A DNA stretch of 64,000 nucleotides from Bradyrhizobium sp. WSM3983 (GCF_000473045.1 NZ_AXAY01000003.1:186001-250000); one strand, 5' to 3'. Shown: positions 46,381 to 58,646, counted from the stretch's first letter. Notes: generated by a model not told the origin, from the sequence alone. Numbers and translations: made by a program.

Positions 46381-47244
46381 TCACGGGCCCATCCGCGCCG
46401 TCACGATCCAGATCGCGCCCTGCAGCGCCACGTTCTGCCCTTTCACGAACGGAGCGAGCGTCTCGCGGATCGACGCCTTGGCGGCCTGATACGTCTCCGG
46501 AGGATGGCCCTGCAGCGCGCGGCTGGCGGGGCCGATCTGGAGTGAGCCGTCGACGGCAGCATCGAGACCGCCGCCAATGGCGATGTCCATCGCAAGATTA
46601 TGCGGCTCCATCGCCACGTCGACGAAACCGGCGCCCTTGAGGATGCGTATCACGCGCTCTTCCGCGGCGAAGGCGAACGGGCCTGGCTCTTCCGGCCCGA
46701 CCGGCGGCATCTTCGGAACGTGTTTGTAGACCGCCATCAGCGGCGCCATCATCCACGGGTTTTCCTTCGGCTCGCGCCAGCAGGCAAACGCGAGCCGCCC
46801 GGTCGGCTTCAGCGCGCGACGAAGATTAGTGAAGGATACGACGGGATCGGCAAAGAACATCACGCCGAAGCGCGAGGCGAGCAGATCAAAACTCGCCGGC
46901 TCGAACGGATGGACCGTCGCATCCGCCAGCGCGAAATCGAGCGGCAGCCCCTTCGGCGCCATCGCGCGTGCCTGCGACAGCATCGGATCGGACACATCGA
47001 GGCCGAGCGCAAATCCATTCGGTGTGACAGCTTTCGCGAATGCAAAGGTCGTTGCACCGGAGCCGCAGCCGACATCGAGGACGCGCTCACCCGGCCTGGG
47101 CTTGGCACGGTCGATCAGCACGTCGGCAATGGGCCCGAGCAGACTCTCTTGCGCCGTGTGTCGGTCGGCCCAGCGCTGCCCGCTTGGGCCATTCCAATAG
47201 GCGATCTGGTCGGCGTTCTGTTCGTGCCCGCTTGGCTGATGCAT
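46381..47244 (-). CDS. Class I SAM-dependent methyltransferase
   Basis: A 287-residue methyltransferase of UbiE/COQ5-like appearance. Motif I is VLDVGCGSGATTF, followed by GLDVSDPML and LADATVHPF. The substrate is unknown. The ATG at 47244 (MHQPSGHEQN) is chosen because the upstream open frame is only the antisense of tRNA-Val. It converges on the CDF gene with 3 bases between the stops. Confidence 0.85.
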   Translation of the reverse strand: MHQPSGHEQNADQIAYWNGPSGQRWADRHTAQESLLGPIADVLIDRAKPRPGERVLDVGCGSGATTFAFAKAVTPNGFALGLDVSDPMLSQARAMAPKGLPLDFALADATVHPFEPASFDLLASRFGVMFFADPVVSFTNLRRALKPTGRLAFACWREPKENPWMMAPLMAVYKHVPKMPPVGPEEPGPFAFAAEERVIRILKGAGFVDVAMEPHNLAMDIAIGGGLDAAVDGSLQIGPASRALQGHPPETYQAAKASIRETLAPFVKGQNVALQGAIWIVTARMGP

Positions 47245-47371
47245 TAGGCCCTCCCTCGCTCGACAAAGCTCATTGCGAAGGTTGGCTTGCCGAGCCGCAG
47301 CTCGCGTTGAAAAGCCCGCCTTCGCCCTGTTGGGCTCCGGCGTGGCCCAGCCTCGCTTCGCGAGCGCAGGC

Positions 47372-47448
47372 TGGTGGGCGGTCACGGATTCGAACCGCGG
47401 ACCCTCTCGGTGTAAACGAGATGCTCTAACCAGCTGAGCTAACCGCCC
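47372..47448 (-). tRNA. tRNA-Val (anticodon TAC)
   Basis: A 77-base cloverleaf on the minus strand. The acceptor arms are GGGCGGT/ACCGCCC, the D-arm AGCTCAGCTGGTTAGAGC, and the anticodon stem CTCGT..CCGAG contains TAC. The T-arm is GCGGTTCGAATCCGT and CCA is encoded. Confidence 0.97.
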
Positions 47449-47512
47449 CACGGCGCTTCTTTATCCCTACCCACCCCGTACGGGCAAGTACGGAACGTCA
47501 ATCCCCGGGCCT

Positions 47513-47917
47513 TCAATCCCCCGGCCGCCCCGGCAGCAGCGGGACCGCGTCGATCCACACCGCGGCCGACTGGCACCAGATCTGCCTGACGGGGCGCAAT
47601 TTGTCGCGCTGGCGGATGCTGCCCCAGCGGATGCCCCAATCGTCGGTCTGGTCGCCCTCGCCGCTGGTGAACAGCGGGGAACCGCAGTCGGCGCAAAAAT
47701 GCTGGAAACGCATCCGGCCGTTGTCGCCGCGCTTGCCGTAGACCTTCGGCGTGCCGCCGGTGACGTGCACGTCGGCACCGGTGCAGATCGCTGTCACCCG
47801 GAACGGCGATCCCGTCAGGGTCTGGCAGTCGCGGCAGTGGCAGACCGAGACGGTGTCAGGGTCTATTTCGGCCTCAAAGGTGATCTTTCCGCAATGGCAG
47901 CGACCGTCGACCCGCAT
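47513..47917 (-). CDS. GFA-family (Mss4-like) zinc protein
   Basis: A 134-residue protein of the glutathione-dependent formaldehyde-activating enzyme/CENP-V family. The zinc ligands lie in GRCHCGKITFEA, CHCRDCQ and FCADCGSPLF. Family members vary in function; true formaldehyde activation is proven for few. The ATG at 47917 is preferred to a TTG 7 codons upstream. It is separated from lon by a bidirectional terminator. Confidence 0.85.
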   Translation of the reverse strand: MRVDGRCHCGKITFEAEIDPDTVSVCHCRDCQTLTGSPFRVTAICTGADVHVTGGTPKVYGKRGDNGRMRFQHFCADCGSPLFTSGEGDQTDDWGIRWGSIRQRDKLRPVRQIWCQSAAVWIDAVPLLPGRPGD

Positions 47918-47943
47918 CGCCCGCGTCCCTTTCCCCAAAGCAA

Positions 47944-47967
47944 AAACGGCGCCCGAAGGCGCCGTTT
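47944..47967. terminator. Bidirectional terminator downstream of lon
   Basis: AAACGGCGCC/GGCGCCGTTT forms a perfect 10-base-pair stem with a CGAA loop (TTCG on the lon strand) and T runs on both strands. It lies 23 bases after the lon stop. Confidence 0.85.
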
Positions 47968-47990
47968 TATCATCTTTTCGAATTGCGATC

Positions 47991-50414
<2,424 letters not shown>

Positions 50415-50672
50415 GGCCTTTTCCTTTTGCTTTGCCCCCTCGCACGCAGTCCGCTTCTCTCATGCGCAACCGCCACAAGGTGCCGAGGTGATCCACAAAA
50501 CCAGCCTACCATTTGAAGGTTGGACCGGGCTTGCCGGATCGGAACGGAGGCGAATCTTGAACAGAATTCTCGCTCGCCGCCGACATTAGGTGGCTATCGA
50601 CCCGGGGGGTGTCAAGTCATTGAAAAACACGCGCCATCAGGCGCTTACGCACTGGAGTAAGCGACACAACGC
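50415..50672. other. Intergenic region between clpX and lon
   Basis: No gene is supported. Upstream of lon on the minus strand, TTGACA (50610-50615) with CCTAAT (50585-50590) is a possible promoter, but the 19-base spacing is long. A heat-shock sigma factor could be involved; I see no clear consensus. Confidence 0.35.
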
Positions 50673-50699
50673 CGGCTGCGGAGTACATGTCCGCAGCCG
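50673..50699 (-). terminator. Hairpin after clpX
   Basis: CGGCTGCGGA/TCCGCAGCCG is a perfect 10-base-pair stem with a 7-base loop, 41 bases after the clpX stop. It lacks a T tract, so it may end the clpX mRNA or only protect its 3' end. Confidence 0.5.
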
Positions 50700-50739
50700 C
50701 TACTATGAATGACGTTTGGAGCGTTCCAACGCCGCAAAA

Positions 50740-52011
50740 TCAGGCGCTGGCGTTCTCGACGGCGCGATCGGACCGATCGGCATAGATGTAGAGCGGACGC
50801 GCCGTGCCTTCCACAACTTCGCGGGAAATCACGACTTCTTCCACACCTTCCAGGCCCGGCAGGTCGAACATGGTCTCGAGCAGGATCGCTTCGAGGATCG
50901 AACGCAGACCACGCGCGCCGGTCTTGCGCTCGATCGCCTTGCGGGCAACCGCGCCAAGCGCCTCGTCGGCGAAGGTCAGCTCGATATTCTCCATCTCGAA
51001 CAGCCGCTGGTACTGTTTCACCAGCGCGTTCTTCGGCTCGGTGAGGATCTTCTTCAGCGAAGCCTCGTCGAGATCCTCGAGCGTCGCCACGACCGGCAGA
51101 CGACCGACGAACTCAGGGATGAGGCCGTACTTCAGGAGGTCCTCAGGCTCGACGTGACGGAAGATCTCGCCGGTACGGCGATCTTCCGGCGCCATCACCT
51201 GGGCGGCGAAGCCGATCGAGGTCGACCGGCCGCGCGTCGAGATGATCTTCTCGAGGCCGGCGAACGCACCGCCGCAGATGAACAGGATGTTGGTGGTATC
51301 CACCTGCAGGAACTCCTGCTGGGGATGCTTGCGGCCGCCCTGCGGCGGGACCGAAGCCACCGTGCCTTCCATGATCTTCAGCAGCGCCTGCTGCACACCC
51401 TCACCCGACACGTCGCGCGTGATCGAGGGATTGTCGGACTTGCGGCTGATCTTGTCGATTTCGTCGATATAGACGATGCCGCGCTGGGCGCGCTCGACAT
51501 TGTAGTCCGCAGCCTGGAGCAGCTTCAGGATGATGTTCTCGACGTCCTCACCGACATAGCCGGCTTCGGTCAGCGTGGTCGCGTCCGCCATCGTGAACGG
51601 CACGTCCAGGATGCGGGCGAGCGTCTGCGCGAGCAGCGTCTTGCCTGAACCGGTCGGACCGATCAGCAGGATGTTCGACTTCGCGAGCTCGACATCGTTG
51701 TGCTTGGTCTGGTGGTTGAGGCGCTTGTAGTGGTTGTGCACCGCGACCGACAGGACCTTCTTCGCATGGCTCTGACCGATGACGTAATCGTCCAGGACCT
51801 TGCAGATTTCCTTCGGCGTCGGAATCCCGTCGCGCGACTTGACCAGCGAGGACTTGTTCTCCTCGCGGATGATGTCCATGCAGAGCTCGACGCACTCGTC
51901 GCAGATGAAGACCGTGGGACCCGCGATCAGTTTGCGGACTTCGTGCTGGCTCTTGCCGCAGAACGAGCAATATAGCGTGTTCTTGGAGTCGCTCGTGCCG
52001 ACCTTACTCAT
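50740..52011 (-). CDS. clpX: ClpXP ATPase subunit ClpX
   Basis: AAA+ unfoldase feeding substrates to ClpP, 423 residues. The N-terminal zinc-binding domain has [11 protein letters not shown] and CDECVELC. Walker A is [12 protein letters not shown] and Walker [10 protein letters not shown], and the IGF-loop (here IGFAAQV) needed for ClpP docking is present. It is 450 bases downstream of clpP, so it may have its own promoter. Confidence 0.97.
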   Translation of the reverse strand: MSKVGTSDSKNTLYCSFCGKSQHEVRKLIAGPTVFICDECVELCMDIIREENKSSLVKSRDGIPTPKEICKVLDDYVIGQSHAKKVLSVAVHNHYKRLNHQTKHNDVELAKSNILLIGPTGSGKTLLAQTLARILDVPFTMADATTLTEAGYVGEDVENIILKLLQAADYNVERAQRGIVYIDEIDKISRKSDNPSITRDVSGEGVQQALLKIMEGTVASVPPQGGRKHPQQEFLQVDTTNILFICGGAFAGLEKIISTRGRSTSIGFAAQVMAPEDRRTGEIFRHVEPEDLLKYGLIPEFVGRLPVVATLEDLDEASLKKILTEPKNALVKQYQRLFEMENIELTFADEALGAVARKAIERKTGARGLRSILEAILLETMFDLPGLEGVEEVVISREVVEGTARPLYIYADRSDRAVENASA

Positions 52012-52461
52012 TCATGTCTCCGTCCGCGGTTCGATCCCGTCCGCTCGATCGTCCCATCCCGAAACGTTGGCGGGTAAGGGATTCAAATAGAGCAAATTCC
52101 GTACCAAAAAAGACCCTACGCGTTACATCCCGTGCGAATCACGGTCACTCGATTCTCCGCGATCATAGCCGATCATTCGTAGCCAACCATGCTGTCACCC
52201 GACTATCAAGAATTCGCTAATCGGGGGCTCGCCGGCTACCCGTGACAATACCGTGATTTCACGTCTTGGCACGGGCGAAGTGATCGAAATCACCCCAGCG
52301 TTGCTGCATTACCACGAAAAAACGAGCACGAAAGCGGAACTTTCTGCCTGTCGCAGGGCGCAAAACTGGCTTTTTGCGCCGTTGCGAACGCGTTCTTAAC
52401 CCGAACGCCGTGCTGACGATCCCCGCTAATTCCGAGGATCGCTGTTGCAGTCCCGGTAATG
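52012..52461. other. 450-base intergenic region between clpP and clpX
   Basis: No gene is supported on either strand. A perfect 9-base-pair hairpin GGCGCAAAA/TTTTGCGCC with a 6-base loop (52357-52380) lies about 80 bases after the clpP stop and could mark its mRNA end. The clpX promoter should be in the rest, which is comparatively AT-rich around 52085-52220, but I cannot define it. Confidence 0.4.
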
Positions 52462-53097
52462 CTACTGGGTCTTCGCTGCCGCGGGCTCTTCCGCACGCTT
52501 GTCGATGACCTTGTCGACCAAGCCGAACTCCTTGGCGTCGTTGGCGGTCAGGAACTTGTCGCGCTCCAGCGCATCCTCGATCGACTTGTAGGTCTGGCCG
52601 GTATGCTTCACGTAGATCTCGTTGAGCCGCTTCTTCAGGTTCAGGATTTCCTGGGCGTGCAGCATGATGTCGGTGGCCTGGCCCTGGAAGCCGCCGGAGG
52701 GCTGATGCACCATGATGCGCGCGTTCGGCAGCGAGAAGCGCATATCCTTTTCGCCGGCCGCGAGCAGCAGCGAGCCCATCGACGCAGCTTGTCCCGTGCA
52801 CAGGGTCGAGACCGGCGGACGGATGAACTGCATGGTGTCGTAGATCGCAAGGCCCGACGTCACCACGCCGCCCGGCGAGTTGATGTACATCGAGATTTCC
52901 TTCTTCGGATTTTCCGCCTCAAGGAACAACAGCTGCGCGACGACCAGCGTCGACATGCCGTCCTCGACCGGCCCGGTCACGAAGATGATGCGCTCTTTCA
53001 ACAGGCGCGAGAAAATGTCGTAGGCGCGCTCGCCACGGTTGGTCTGCTCGACCACCATGGGCACGAGGTTCATGTAGGTTTCAACCGGATCGCGCAT
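52462..53097 (-). CDS. clpP: ATP-dependent Clp protease proteolytic subunit
   Basis: Serine protease that forms the ClpP double heptamer, 211 residues. The catalytic triad is S106 (GQAASMGS), H131 (MVHQPSGG) and D180 (LERDKFL). The short N-terminal propeptide and the YINSPGG motif are normal. The order tig-clpP-clpX-lon is conserved in many bacteria. Confidence 0.97.
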   Translation of the reverse strand: MRDPVETYMNLVPMVVEQTNRGERAYDIFSRLLKERIIFVTGPVEDGMSTLVVAQLLFLEAENPKKEISMYINSPGGVVTSGLAIYDTMQFIRPPVSTLCTGQAASMGSLLLAAGEKDMRFSLPNARIMVHQPSGGFQGQATDIMLHAQEILNLKKRLNEIYVKHTGQTYKSIEDALERDKFLTANDAKEFGLVDKVIDKRAEEPAAAKTQ

Positions 53098-53313
53098 GAG
53101 TCACCTAGGTTTTTAGAGGCGGACATCGCCAGTCTTGGCTGCCAGTCGGGCTGGATGTGCCGGAAGGCCGATGGACGTCCCGTGATGCAGGAAGTTGGTA
53201 GAGGTAGAACGCGTATGTACCGACAGATATAGCCCAATTCACGCCAGACAAGTGCGGAGCGAATTAAGGCTTAATCCATTGAGCCCTTTGGGGCACTTGA
53301 AGCTGATTCTGGC

Positions 53314-53348
53314 AAAAAGGCCCAGCCGGCCATCTGGCTAGCTGGGCC
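53314..53348 (-). terminator. Rho-independent terminator of tig
   Basis: On the minus strand a stem GGCCCAGC/GCTGGGCC, with an inner paired GGCC/GGCT region, is followed by TTTTT. It lies about 57 bases after the tig stop. The rest of the clpP-tig gap (53098-53313) holds no gene and presumably the clpP promoter. Confidence 0.8.
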
Positions 53349-53363
53349 CGTTCGCTGATCATC

Positions 53364-53393
53364 CTTAATAGAAGACCGCTTAATAGAAGACCG
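53364..53393. repeat. Perfect 15-base tandem duplication after tig
   Basis: CTTAATAGAAGACCG occurs twice without spacing (53364-53378 and 53379-53393), between the tig stop and its terminator. It looks like a recent slippage duplication in the 3' untranslated region. Confidence 0.85.
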
Positions 53394-53404
53394 TCTCAAA
53401 GCCT

Positions 53405-54763
53405 TCAGGCTGCAGTCTTTTCCTCGTCGTCCTTGTACAGGTCCTCGCGCGAGACCTTCTTCTCGGTCACGTTGGCGAGCTCGAGGATGAAGTCGACGAC
53501 CTTGTCCTCATAGATCGGGGCACGAAGCTGGGCCAGCGCCTGGGCGTTGCTGCGATAATAGTCCCAGACTTCCTTCTCGCGGCCCGGCATCGAGCGCGCA
53601 CGCTCGATCACGGCGCGGCCGACCTCGTCGTCGGTGACGGTAATCTTGTTCCTCTCGCCGATCTCGGAGAGCACGAGGCCGAGCCGCACGCGGCGGTCGG
53701 CGATCTTGCGGTACTCTTCCTTCGCCTTGTCCTCAGTGGTGTCCTCGTCCGCAAAGGTCTTGCCGGCGGAGTCCATCTCGGCCTTGACCGAGTTCCACAT
53801 CAGATTGAACTCCTCGTCGACGAGCGAGGGCGGCGCCTCGAAGCGATGCGCCTCGTCGAGACGGTCGAGCAGCGCGCGCTTGACGCGCTGGCGCGTCGCA
53901 CCGGCGTACTCGGCAACCAGTCGCTCGCGCGCGGCTTCCTTGAGCTTGTCCAGAGATTCCAGGCCGAGCGTCTTGGCGAACTCGTCGTCGATGGTGAGAT
54001 CCTGCGGCGCCTCGATCAAGGTCGCGGTGGTCTCGAATTCGGCCGGCTGGCCGGCGAGCTTCTCGCTCATGTAGTTCTTGGGGAACGACACTTTCAGCGT
54101 GCGCGTCTCGTTGGCGCCGATGCCAATGAGCTGCTCCTCGAAGCCGGGGATGAAGGTGTTGGAGCCGATCGCGACCTGGATGCCCTCTCCGGCGCCACCC
54201 TCGAAGGCTTCGCCGTTGATGGTGCCCTTGAAGTTGATGGTGACGCGGTCGCCGGAGGCGGCTTTGGCGCCCTCACCCTTGTCGGCATAGCCGCGGTTGG
54301 TGTCGGCGATGCGCTTGATCGCTTCGTCGACGTCCGAATCGGAGACGTCGGCGACGGGCTTCTCGACCTGGAAGGTCTTGAAGTCGGCGAGCGCGATGGC
54401 GGGCACCACTTCGATCGCGACCGTGTAGGTCAGGTCGGTCTTGCCATTGAGCAGCTCCTCGACTTCGGCCTGCTCGGTCGGCATGGTGATCTTCGGCTCG
54501 GTCGCGAGCTTGAAGCCGCGGTCGGAGAACAGCTGGGTATTGGTGTCGCGGATGGTCTGGTCGATCGTCTCCGCCATCACCGAGCGGCCGTAGACCTTCT
54601 TGAGGTGAGTAACCGGCACCTTGCCGGGGCGGAAGCCGTTGAGGCGCACCTTGTCCTTGAGGTCGACGAGCTTGGCGCCAGCCTTGGCGTCGAGATCAGA
54701 CGCGGGAACGCTGATCTTGAACTCGTGCTTCAAGCCTTCCGAGAGGGTTTCTGTGACCTGCAT
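53405..54763 (-). CDS. tig: Trigger factor
   Basis: Ribosome-bound chaperone and peptidyl-prolyl isomerase, 452 residues. The ribosome-docking signature is GFRPGKVP near residue 45. The FKBP-like domain (about residues 165-245) has [20 protein letters not shown] and [11 protein letters not shown], and the helical C-terminal domain is complete. The ATG at 54763 ([10 protein letters not shown]) is preferred to a TTG three codons upstream. Confidence 0.97.
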   Translation of the reverse strand: MQVTETLSEGLKHEFKISVPASDLDAKAGAKLVDLKDKVRLNGFRPGKVPVTHLKKVYGRSVMAETIDQTIRDTNTQLFSDRGFKLATEPKITMPTEQAEVEELLNGKTDLTYTVAIEVVPAIALADFKTFQVEKPVADVSDSDVDEAIKRIADTNRGYADKGEGAKAASGDRVTINFKGTINGEAFEGGAGEGIQVAIGSNTFIPGFEEQLIGIGANETRTLKVSFPKNYMSEKLAGQPAEFETTATLIEAPQDLTIDDEFAKTLGLESLDKLKEAARERLVAEYAGATRQRVKRALLDRLDEAHRFEAPPSLVDEEFNLMWNSVKAEMDSAGKTFADEDTTEDKAKEEYRKIADRRVRLGLVLSEIGERNKITVTDDEVGRAVIERARSMPGREKEVWDYYRSNAQALAQLRAPIYEDKVVDFILELANVTEKKVSREDLYKDDEEKTAA

Positions 54764-54947
54764 GGCGTCCAATCTTCTTCTCGTTCGGTCCCGGCACGCT
54801 CGCGCGTCGGGACGCTGTCATCAATCGGTCCGGCGCGCGAGGCCAACACCCCTGCGCCGGTGGGTTCATCAGAGCCCTGCTCCGTACGAACAAACGTCCG
54901 CTCGGAGCCAGAGCCTTCGGTAAATCCGTGCAAACGCTGAAAGCGCT

Positions 54948-55032
54948 TGGTGCGGGCGGAGGGACTCGAACCCCCACAACTTTCGTCACTGGAACCTAAA
55001 TCCAGCGCGTCTACCAGTTCCGCCACGCCCGC
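54948..55032 (-). tRNA. tRNA-Leu (anticodon TAG)
   Basis: An 85-base class II tRNA on the minus strand. The acceptor arms are GCGGGCG/CGCCCGC, the anticodon stem CTGGA..TCCAG carries TTTAGGT with TAG, there is a long variable arm, the T-arm is GGTTCGAGTCC, and CCA is encoded. Confidence 0.96.
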
Positions 55033-55186
55033 GTATATTTGCATCAAGACCGGCCGCGATGCCGCGAGCGGCGGGCTTATAGCATGCGCCCGACTGTTCG
55101 CAGCAAAAAAATGGCCCGATGGAGGCACTCTCCAAGTAGGCACGATGGCTGGACTTATCCAGCGCGGCGTGGTCCGGATCGAGCCC

Positions 55187-56491
55187 ATGAAACCGCGGAT
55201 TTTCAACCCGACCAGACGCGAGGTTTTGGCCGGCCTTGGGGCCTCCGCCGCGGGTCTGCTTGGCGGTGGCGCAACGCCCGTTACGACCACCCAGCTTGCC
55301 CTCCAGGCCCGCCCGGCGACCCTGGCTCTGAGGCCGGATCAGCCCCCTGCACCGATCTGGGAACTCACCGCCGTAAGCCATCTCGGTAACGTCCATCTCA
55401 GACGCGGCGACCGCTGCGAGGTGACCTTCCGCAACGCCCTGCCTGTCCCGCTTGCGCCAGTCTGGTACGGCCTCGACGGCGCTGCGGTGGCCGATCCCTT
55501 GCGGGGGCGCGCACCCACCGCTCCGGACGCAACCGAAATATCAATTATTTCAATACCAAACGCCGGGACCCTGGTAGCCGACTTCCGCCTCTTTGAAGAC
55601 CGCCTGAAGCAGCCTATGCGTCCGCTCCCGGTGATTGCCGAGGAGACCAGCCGCGTCGCCGTCGATCGCGACGAGGTTCTGCTGATCGAGGAATGGCGCG
55701 TGAGGCTGGACGGCACCGCGCTTCCGCCGGGCCAGGATGCCAAAGACACGACTCCGCTCTACACGCTGAACGGGCGGACTTCATTCGAACTCTCAGCCGC
55801 GGCCAGCGAGCGATTGCGGCTGCGCTTCATCAACGGCTCGCAACGCTCTGTTCTGGCGATCAAATTGGAAGGCCACGAGGTCCAGGTGATGGCCCTGGAC
55901 GGACAGCCGGCCGAGCCGTTCCCGGCCCGCAACGGTGCCCTGGTGCTGGCCCCCGGCGCCCGCGCCGACGCCTTTGTGGATGCGGCCATGTCGGCCGCGT
56001 TGGTGCTGCATGACGGCAAGGAGGCGCGTCCGATCGGGCGCCTCGCGGTCTCCGGCAAACTTGAGCGACGCACGCCACTGCTGGCGCCGCAGGCGCTTCC
56101 TTCGAACGATCTGCCCGAGAAGCTCGACCTGAAAGGCGCCCTGCGGTTCGATGTCGCGCTCGGCGCGGCCGATACCGATTGGACCCGGACGGCCAATTTC
56201 TCCACCACCTCCGCCCCCGCCTTCCGTGCCAAGGCCGGTCGGACCGTCGTGCTGGCCCTGAAGAACCCCGCGCCCGTCACAACCGTCTTCCATTTGCACG
56301 GCCATCATTTCCGCCTGCTCGACCGGCTCGACGACGGCTGGAAGCCCTATTGGCTCGACACGCTCGCCATCGAGCCCGGCCAGACGCAGCGCATCGCCCT
56401 CGCTGCGACCTCACCGGGACGGTGGCTGATCGAATCCGTCGTGACGGATTGGGCCGCGCCGCGATTGGTGCGGTGGTATGGGGTGGAGTGA
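55187..56491 (+). CDS. Tat-exported multicopper-oxidase-fold protein lacking most copper ligands
   Basis: A 434-residue periplasmic protein with a twin-arginine signal (TRREVLAGLGASAAGLLGG, arginines 10-11). Three cupredoxin-like domains are recognisable, with FINGSQRSVLAIKLEGHEVQ in the second and VFHLHGHHFRLLDRLDDGWK in the third. The HWHG-type motif expected in the first domain reads WYGLDGAA. The C-terminal HCH-type motif reads ESVVTDW. Only the HLHGHHF histidines remain, so type 1 and trinuclear copper sites are probably lost, as in SufI/FtsP. An ATG at 55145 is an alternative start. Confidence 0.8.
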   Translation: MKPRIFNPTRREVLAGLGASAAGLLGGGATPVTTTQLALQARPATLALRPDQPPAPIWELTAVSHLGNVHLRRGDRCEVTFRNALPVPLAPVWYGLDGAAVADPLRGRAPTAPDATEISIISIPNAGTLVADFRLFEDRLKQPMRPLPVIAEETSRVAVDRDEVLLIEEWRVRLDGTALPPGQDAKDTTPLYTLNGRTSFELSAAASERLRLRFINGSQRSVLAIKLEGHEVQVMALDGQPAEPFPARNGALVLAPGARADAFVDAAMSAALVLHDGKEARPIGRLAVSGKLERRTPLLAPQALPSNDLPEKLDLKGALRFDVALGAADTDWTRTANFSTTSAPAFRAKAGRTVVLALKNPAPVTTVFHLHGHHFRLLDRLDDGWKPYWLDTLAIEPGQTQRIALAATSPGRWLIESVVTDWAAPRLVRWYGVE

Positions 56492-56492
56492 G

Positions 56493-56936
56493 CTATCGGC
56501 TCGTTCGCGTCCAGACGTACCGGGCGTCTGGCTCCTTCTCCTCATTCCGCGTTCCGTCCGTTTCCTCGGCCAGCGTGAACCCACGCGCCTCGTAGAAGCG
56601 TCGCGCCCGTGCGTTGCGCTGGAAGGTCCACAGCTCGAGCTGTTCGCTGGTGCCTTTGGCGATGTCGAGCAGCTCCGTGCCGATGCCGCGGCCCTGCGCG
56701 GCGGGACGAATGTAGAGCTGTTCGATCCAGTCGTCACGAAACGCGATGATCCCGCTCAGCTCATCGCCGTCGAAGTGTCCCCACACCCGGCAGATCGGAA
56801 AGACACGCTCGCGGTAGAACCAGTGATCCTGATCCGGCGTGTGCAGCCCGACGAGCGACGGCATCGCCTGGTCAAAGGCGGTCCGATGGACCTGCGCCGC
56901 CGCGCCCATGTCGGTGAGCGCGAGCGGTCGGAGCAT
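56493..56936 (-). CDS. GNAT-family N-acetyltransferase
   Basis: A 147-residue acetyltransferase. The acetyl-CoA loop is RPAAQGRGIGTELLDIAK, followed by RNARARRFYEARGFTL, both typical GNAT motifs. The substrate is unknown. The ATG at 56936 shares its A with the nnrD stop (TGATG), so translation is coupled; the frame upstream of it lies inside nnrD and is not coding. It converges on the cupredoxin gene. Confidence 0.87.
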   Translation of the reverse strand: MLRPLALTDMGAAAQVHRTAFDQAMPSLVGLHTPDQDHWFYRERVFPICRVWGHFDGDELSGIIAFRDDWIEQLYIRPAAQGRGIGTELLDIAKGTSEQLELWTFQRNARARRFYEARGFTLAEETDGTRNEEKEPDARYVWTRTSR

Positions 56937-58435
56937 CAGTACTCGATCCCGAGCGCGTTGTAGATCCGCCGGTGCACGGCCGGCAGCGTCTCGGTGAGAT
57001 CTTCCGCGATCAAGCCCGGCCCTGCTTCGCTTCCCGCCTCGCCGTGCATCCAAACGCCGATGCTGGCAGCCTCGAACGCCGGCACGCCTTGCGCCAAGAG
57101 GCCAGCGATGATGCCGGCGAGCACGTCGCCGGCACCTGCGGTCGCGAGCCAGGGTGGCGCGTTGGCGGCCATAGTGGCCCGGCCGTCGGGCGCGGCGATC
57201 GTGGTGTCAGGGCCCTTCAAGAGCACGACGGCGCCGGAGCGTTCCGCGGCGGCGCGCACGCGCTCGAGCTTCGAGCGGCCTGGGGTCTTGTTACTAAGGT
57301 CGGAGAACAGCCGTGGAAACTCGCCCTCGTGCGGCGTCAGCACCACCTGGGCCTCAGCCGCGGACTTGATCGACTCAAACAGCCGTTCGGGATTGGCGGC
57401 AAAGCTCGTCAGCGCATCCGCGTCGAGCACGACATGGCGCTGCGCCGAGATCGCGGTGTGAACGAAATCGCAGGTGCGCTCGCCGACGCCGGCGCCGGGC
57501 CCGATCATGCAGGTGTTGTAGCGCTTGTCATCGAGGAGCTCGCCGAACTCGAGCACGGTGTCGACAGGGCGAACCATCACGGCCGTCAACGCGCTTGCAT
57601 TGATCGCGAGCGCATCGTGCGGGGTCGCGAGCGTCACGAGGCCCGCGCCGGCGCGCAGCGCGCCGCGGGCGGCAAGCCGCGCAGCGCCGGTCGCGGCCGC
57701 ATCGCCCGAAACGGCCAACACATGGCCGCGGGCGTATTTGTGGCCGTCGATGCGCGGCACCGGGAAAGCCGCGCCCCAGAAGTCCGGATCGTTTTCAAAA
57801 GTCTGCGGCGCGATCTCGTCCAGCACCTGCGCGTCGATGCCGATGTCGGCGACGCGTACGTGACCGCAATGCATGCGACCGGGCAGCAGCAAATGCGCCG
57901 GCTTCTTGCGGAAGAAGGTGACGGTCTCGGCTGCGTTCACCGCGACGCCCAGCACGGCCGCGCTGGTGCCATTGATGCCGCTCGGCAAATCGACGGCGAG
58001 CACCGGCGCGCCATTGGCGTTGATCGCCTCGATCATCGCGTGCGCCTCGCCGTCGACGGGACGGCTCAAGCCCGCACCGAACAGCGCGTCAATGATCAGC
58101 GCCGGCTTTCCGATCGCCTGCGGAGTGAACGGCAGCACCGGATGCTTCCAGCCCCGCGCGGCCGAGGCCGCGTCGCCCTGGAGCTGGTCGCGCTCGCACA
58201 TCAGGATCACCGAGACCTCGCGGCCCTGGGCAGCGAGCTCGGCGGCTGCGACAAAACCGTCACCGCCATTGTTGCCGGGGCCGGCCACGATCAGGATCGG
58301 CCCCTCCTCCACCAGCGCGTTGGCGGCTTCGGCGACCGCCTGGCCAGCGCTCAGCATGAGCTTGAATCCGGGCGTGCCGGCCGCGATAGAGAGCTGGTCG
58401 GCCCGCTGCATTTCGGCGTTGGTCAGAACTTCCAT
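56936..58435 (-). CDS. nnr: Bifunctional NAD(P)HX epimerase/dehydratase
   Basis: Repairs hydrated NAD(P)H, 499 residues. The N-terminal YjeF-N epimerase domain has GPGNNGGDGFVAA, and the C-terminal dehydratase domain has LTPHEGEFPRL and the TAGAGDVLAG motif for ADP/ATP binding. The ATG at 58435 (MEVLTNAEMQ) follows GGAAG; an ATG six codons upstream is less likely. It is divergent from glnB and coupled to a GNAT gene downstream. Confidence 0.94.
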   Translation of the reverse strand: MEVLTNAEMQRADQLSIAAGTPGFKLMLSAGQAVAEAANALVEEGPILIVAGPGNNGGDGFVAAAELAAQGREVSVILMCERDQLQGDAASAARGWKHPVLPFTPQAIGKPALIIDALFGAGLSRPVDGEAHAMIEAINANGAPVLAVDLPSGINGTSAAVLGVAVNAAETVTFFRKKPAHLLLPGRMHCGHVRVADIGIDAQVLDEIAPQTFENDPDFWGAAFPVPRIDGHKYARGHVLAVSGDAAATGAARLAARGALRAGAGLVTLATPHDALAINASALTAVMVRPVDTVLEFGELLDDKRYNTCMIGPGAGVGERTCDFVHTAISAQRHVVLDADALTSFAANPERLFESIKSAAEAQVVLTPHEGEFPRLFSDLSNKTPGRSKLERVRAAAERSGAVVLLKGPDTTIAAPDGRATMAANAPPWLATAGAGDVLAGIIAGLLAQGVPAFEAASIGVWMHGEAGSEAGPGLIAEDLTETLPAVHRRIYNALGIEY

Positions 58436-58627
58436 GCCACTTCCCTGGTACAAACGCCTTTTCGACAGGCATTTTCCATGCCGACCCCAAACTTGAAACC
58501 CTGATCTGCACAGAGATTGAACCGTTTGCCTATTTCGCAGTCTCCGCTATTTTGGACCAGTCGGCTCCACCTACAGAGATGCTCGTTAAAAGGCTGATAA
58601 CGCTCCAATAACCAGGGCATTTGCAAC

Positions 58628-58646
58628 TTGGCATAGACCCTGCTTT
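58628..58646 (+). promoter_or_regulatory. Sigma-54 promoter of glnB-glnA
   Basis: TTGGCATAGACCCTGCTTT has GG (58630-58631) and GC (58642-58643) separated by exactly 10 bases, the -24/-12 layout of RpoN promoters. It lies about 165 bases upstream of glnB. NtrC-dependent expression of glnB-glnA is known for Bradyrhizobium. I could not identify a convincing NtrC site upstream. The other bases of the 376-base gap show no gene. Confidence 0.75.

Noticed and set aside
47249..47451. N-terminal extension of the methyltransferase through tRNA-Val
   Set aside because: The extension reads MGRLAQLVRASRLHREG, the usual false peptide translated from a tRNA gene; the true start is at 47244.
52259..52459. 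Open frame in the clpP-clpX gap
   Set aside because: It is only the read-through of an antisense clpP frame, ending in an Arg/Phe-rich random stretch.
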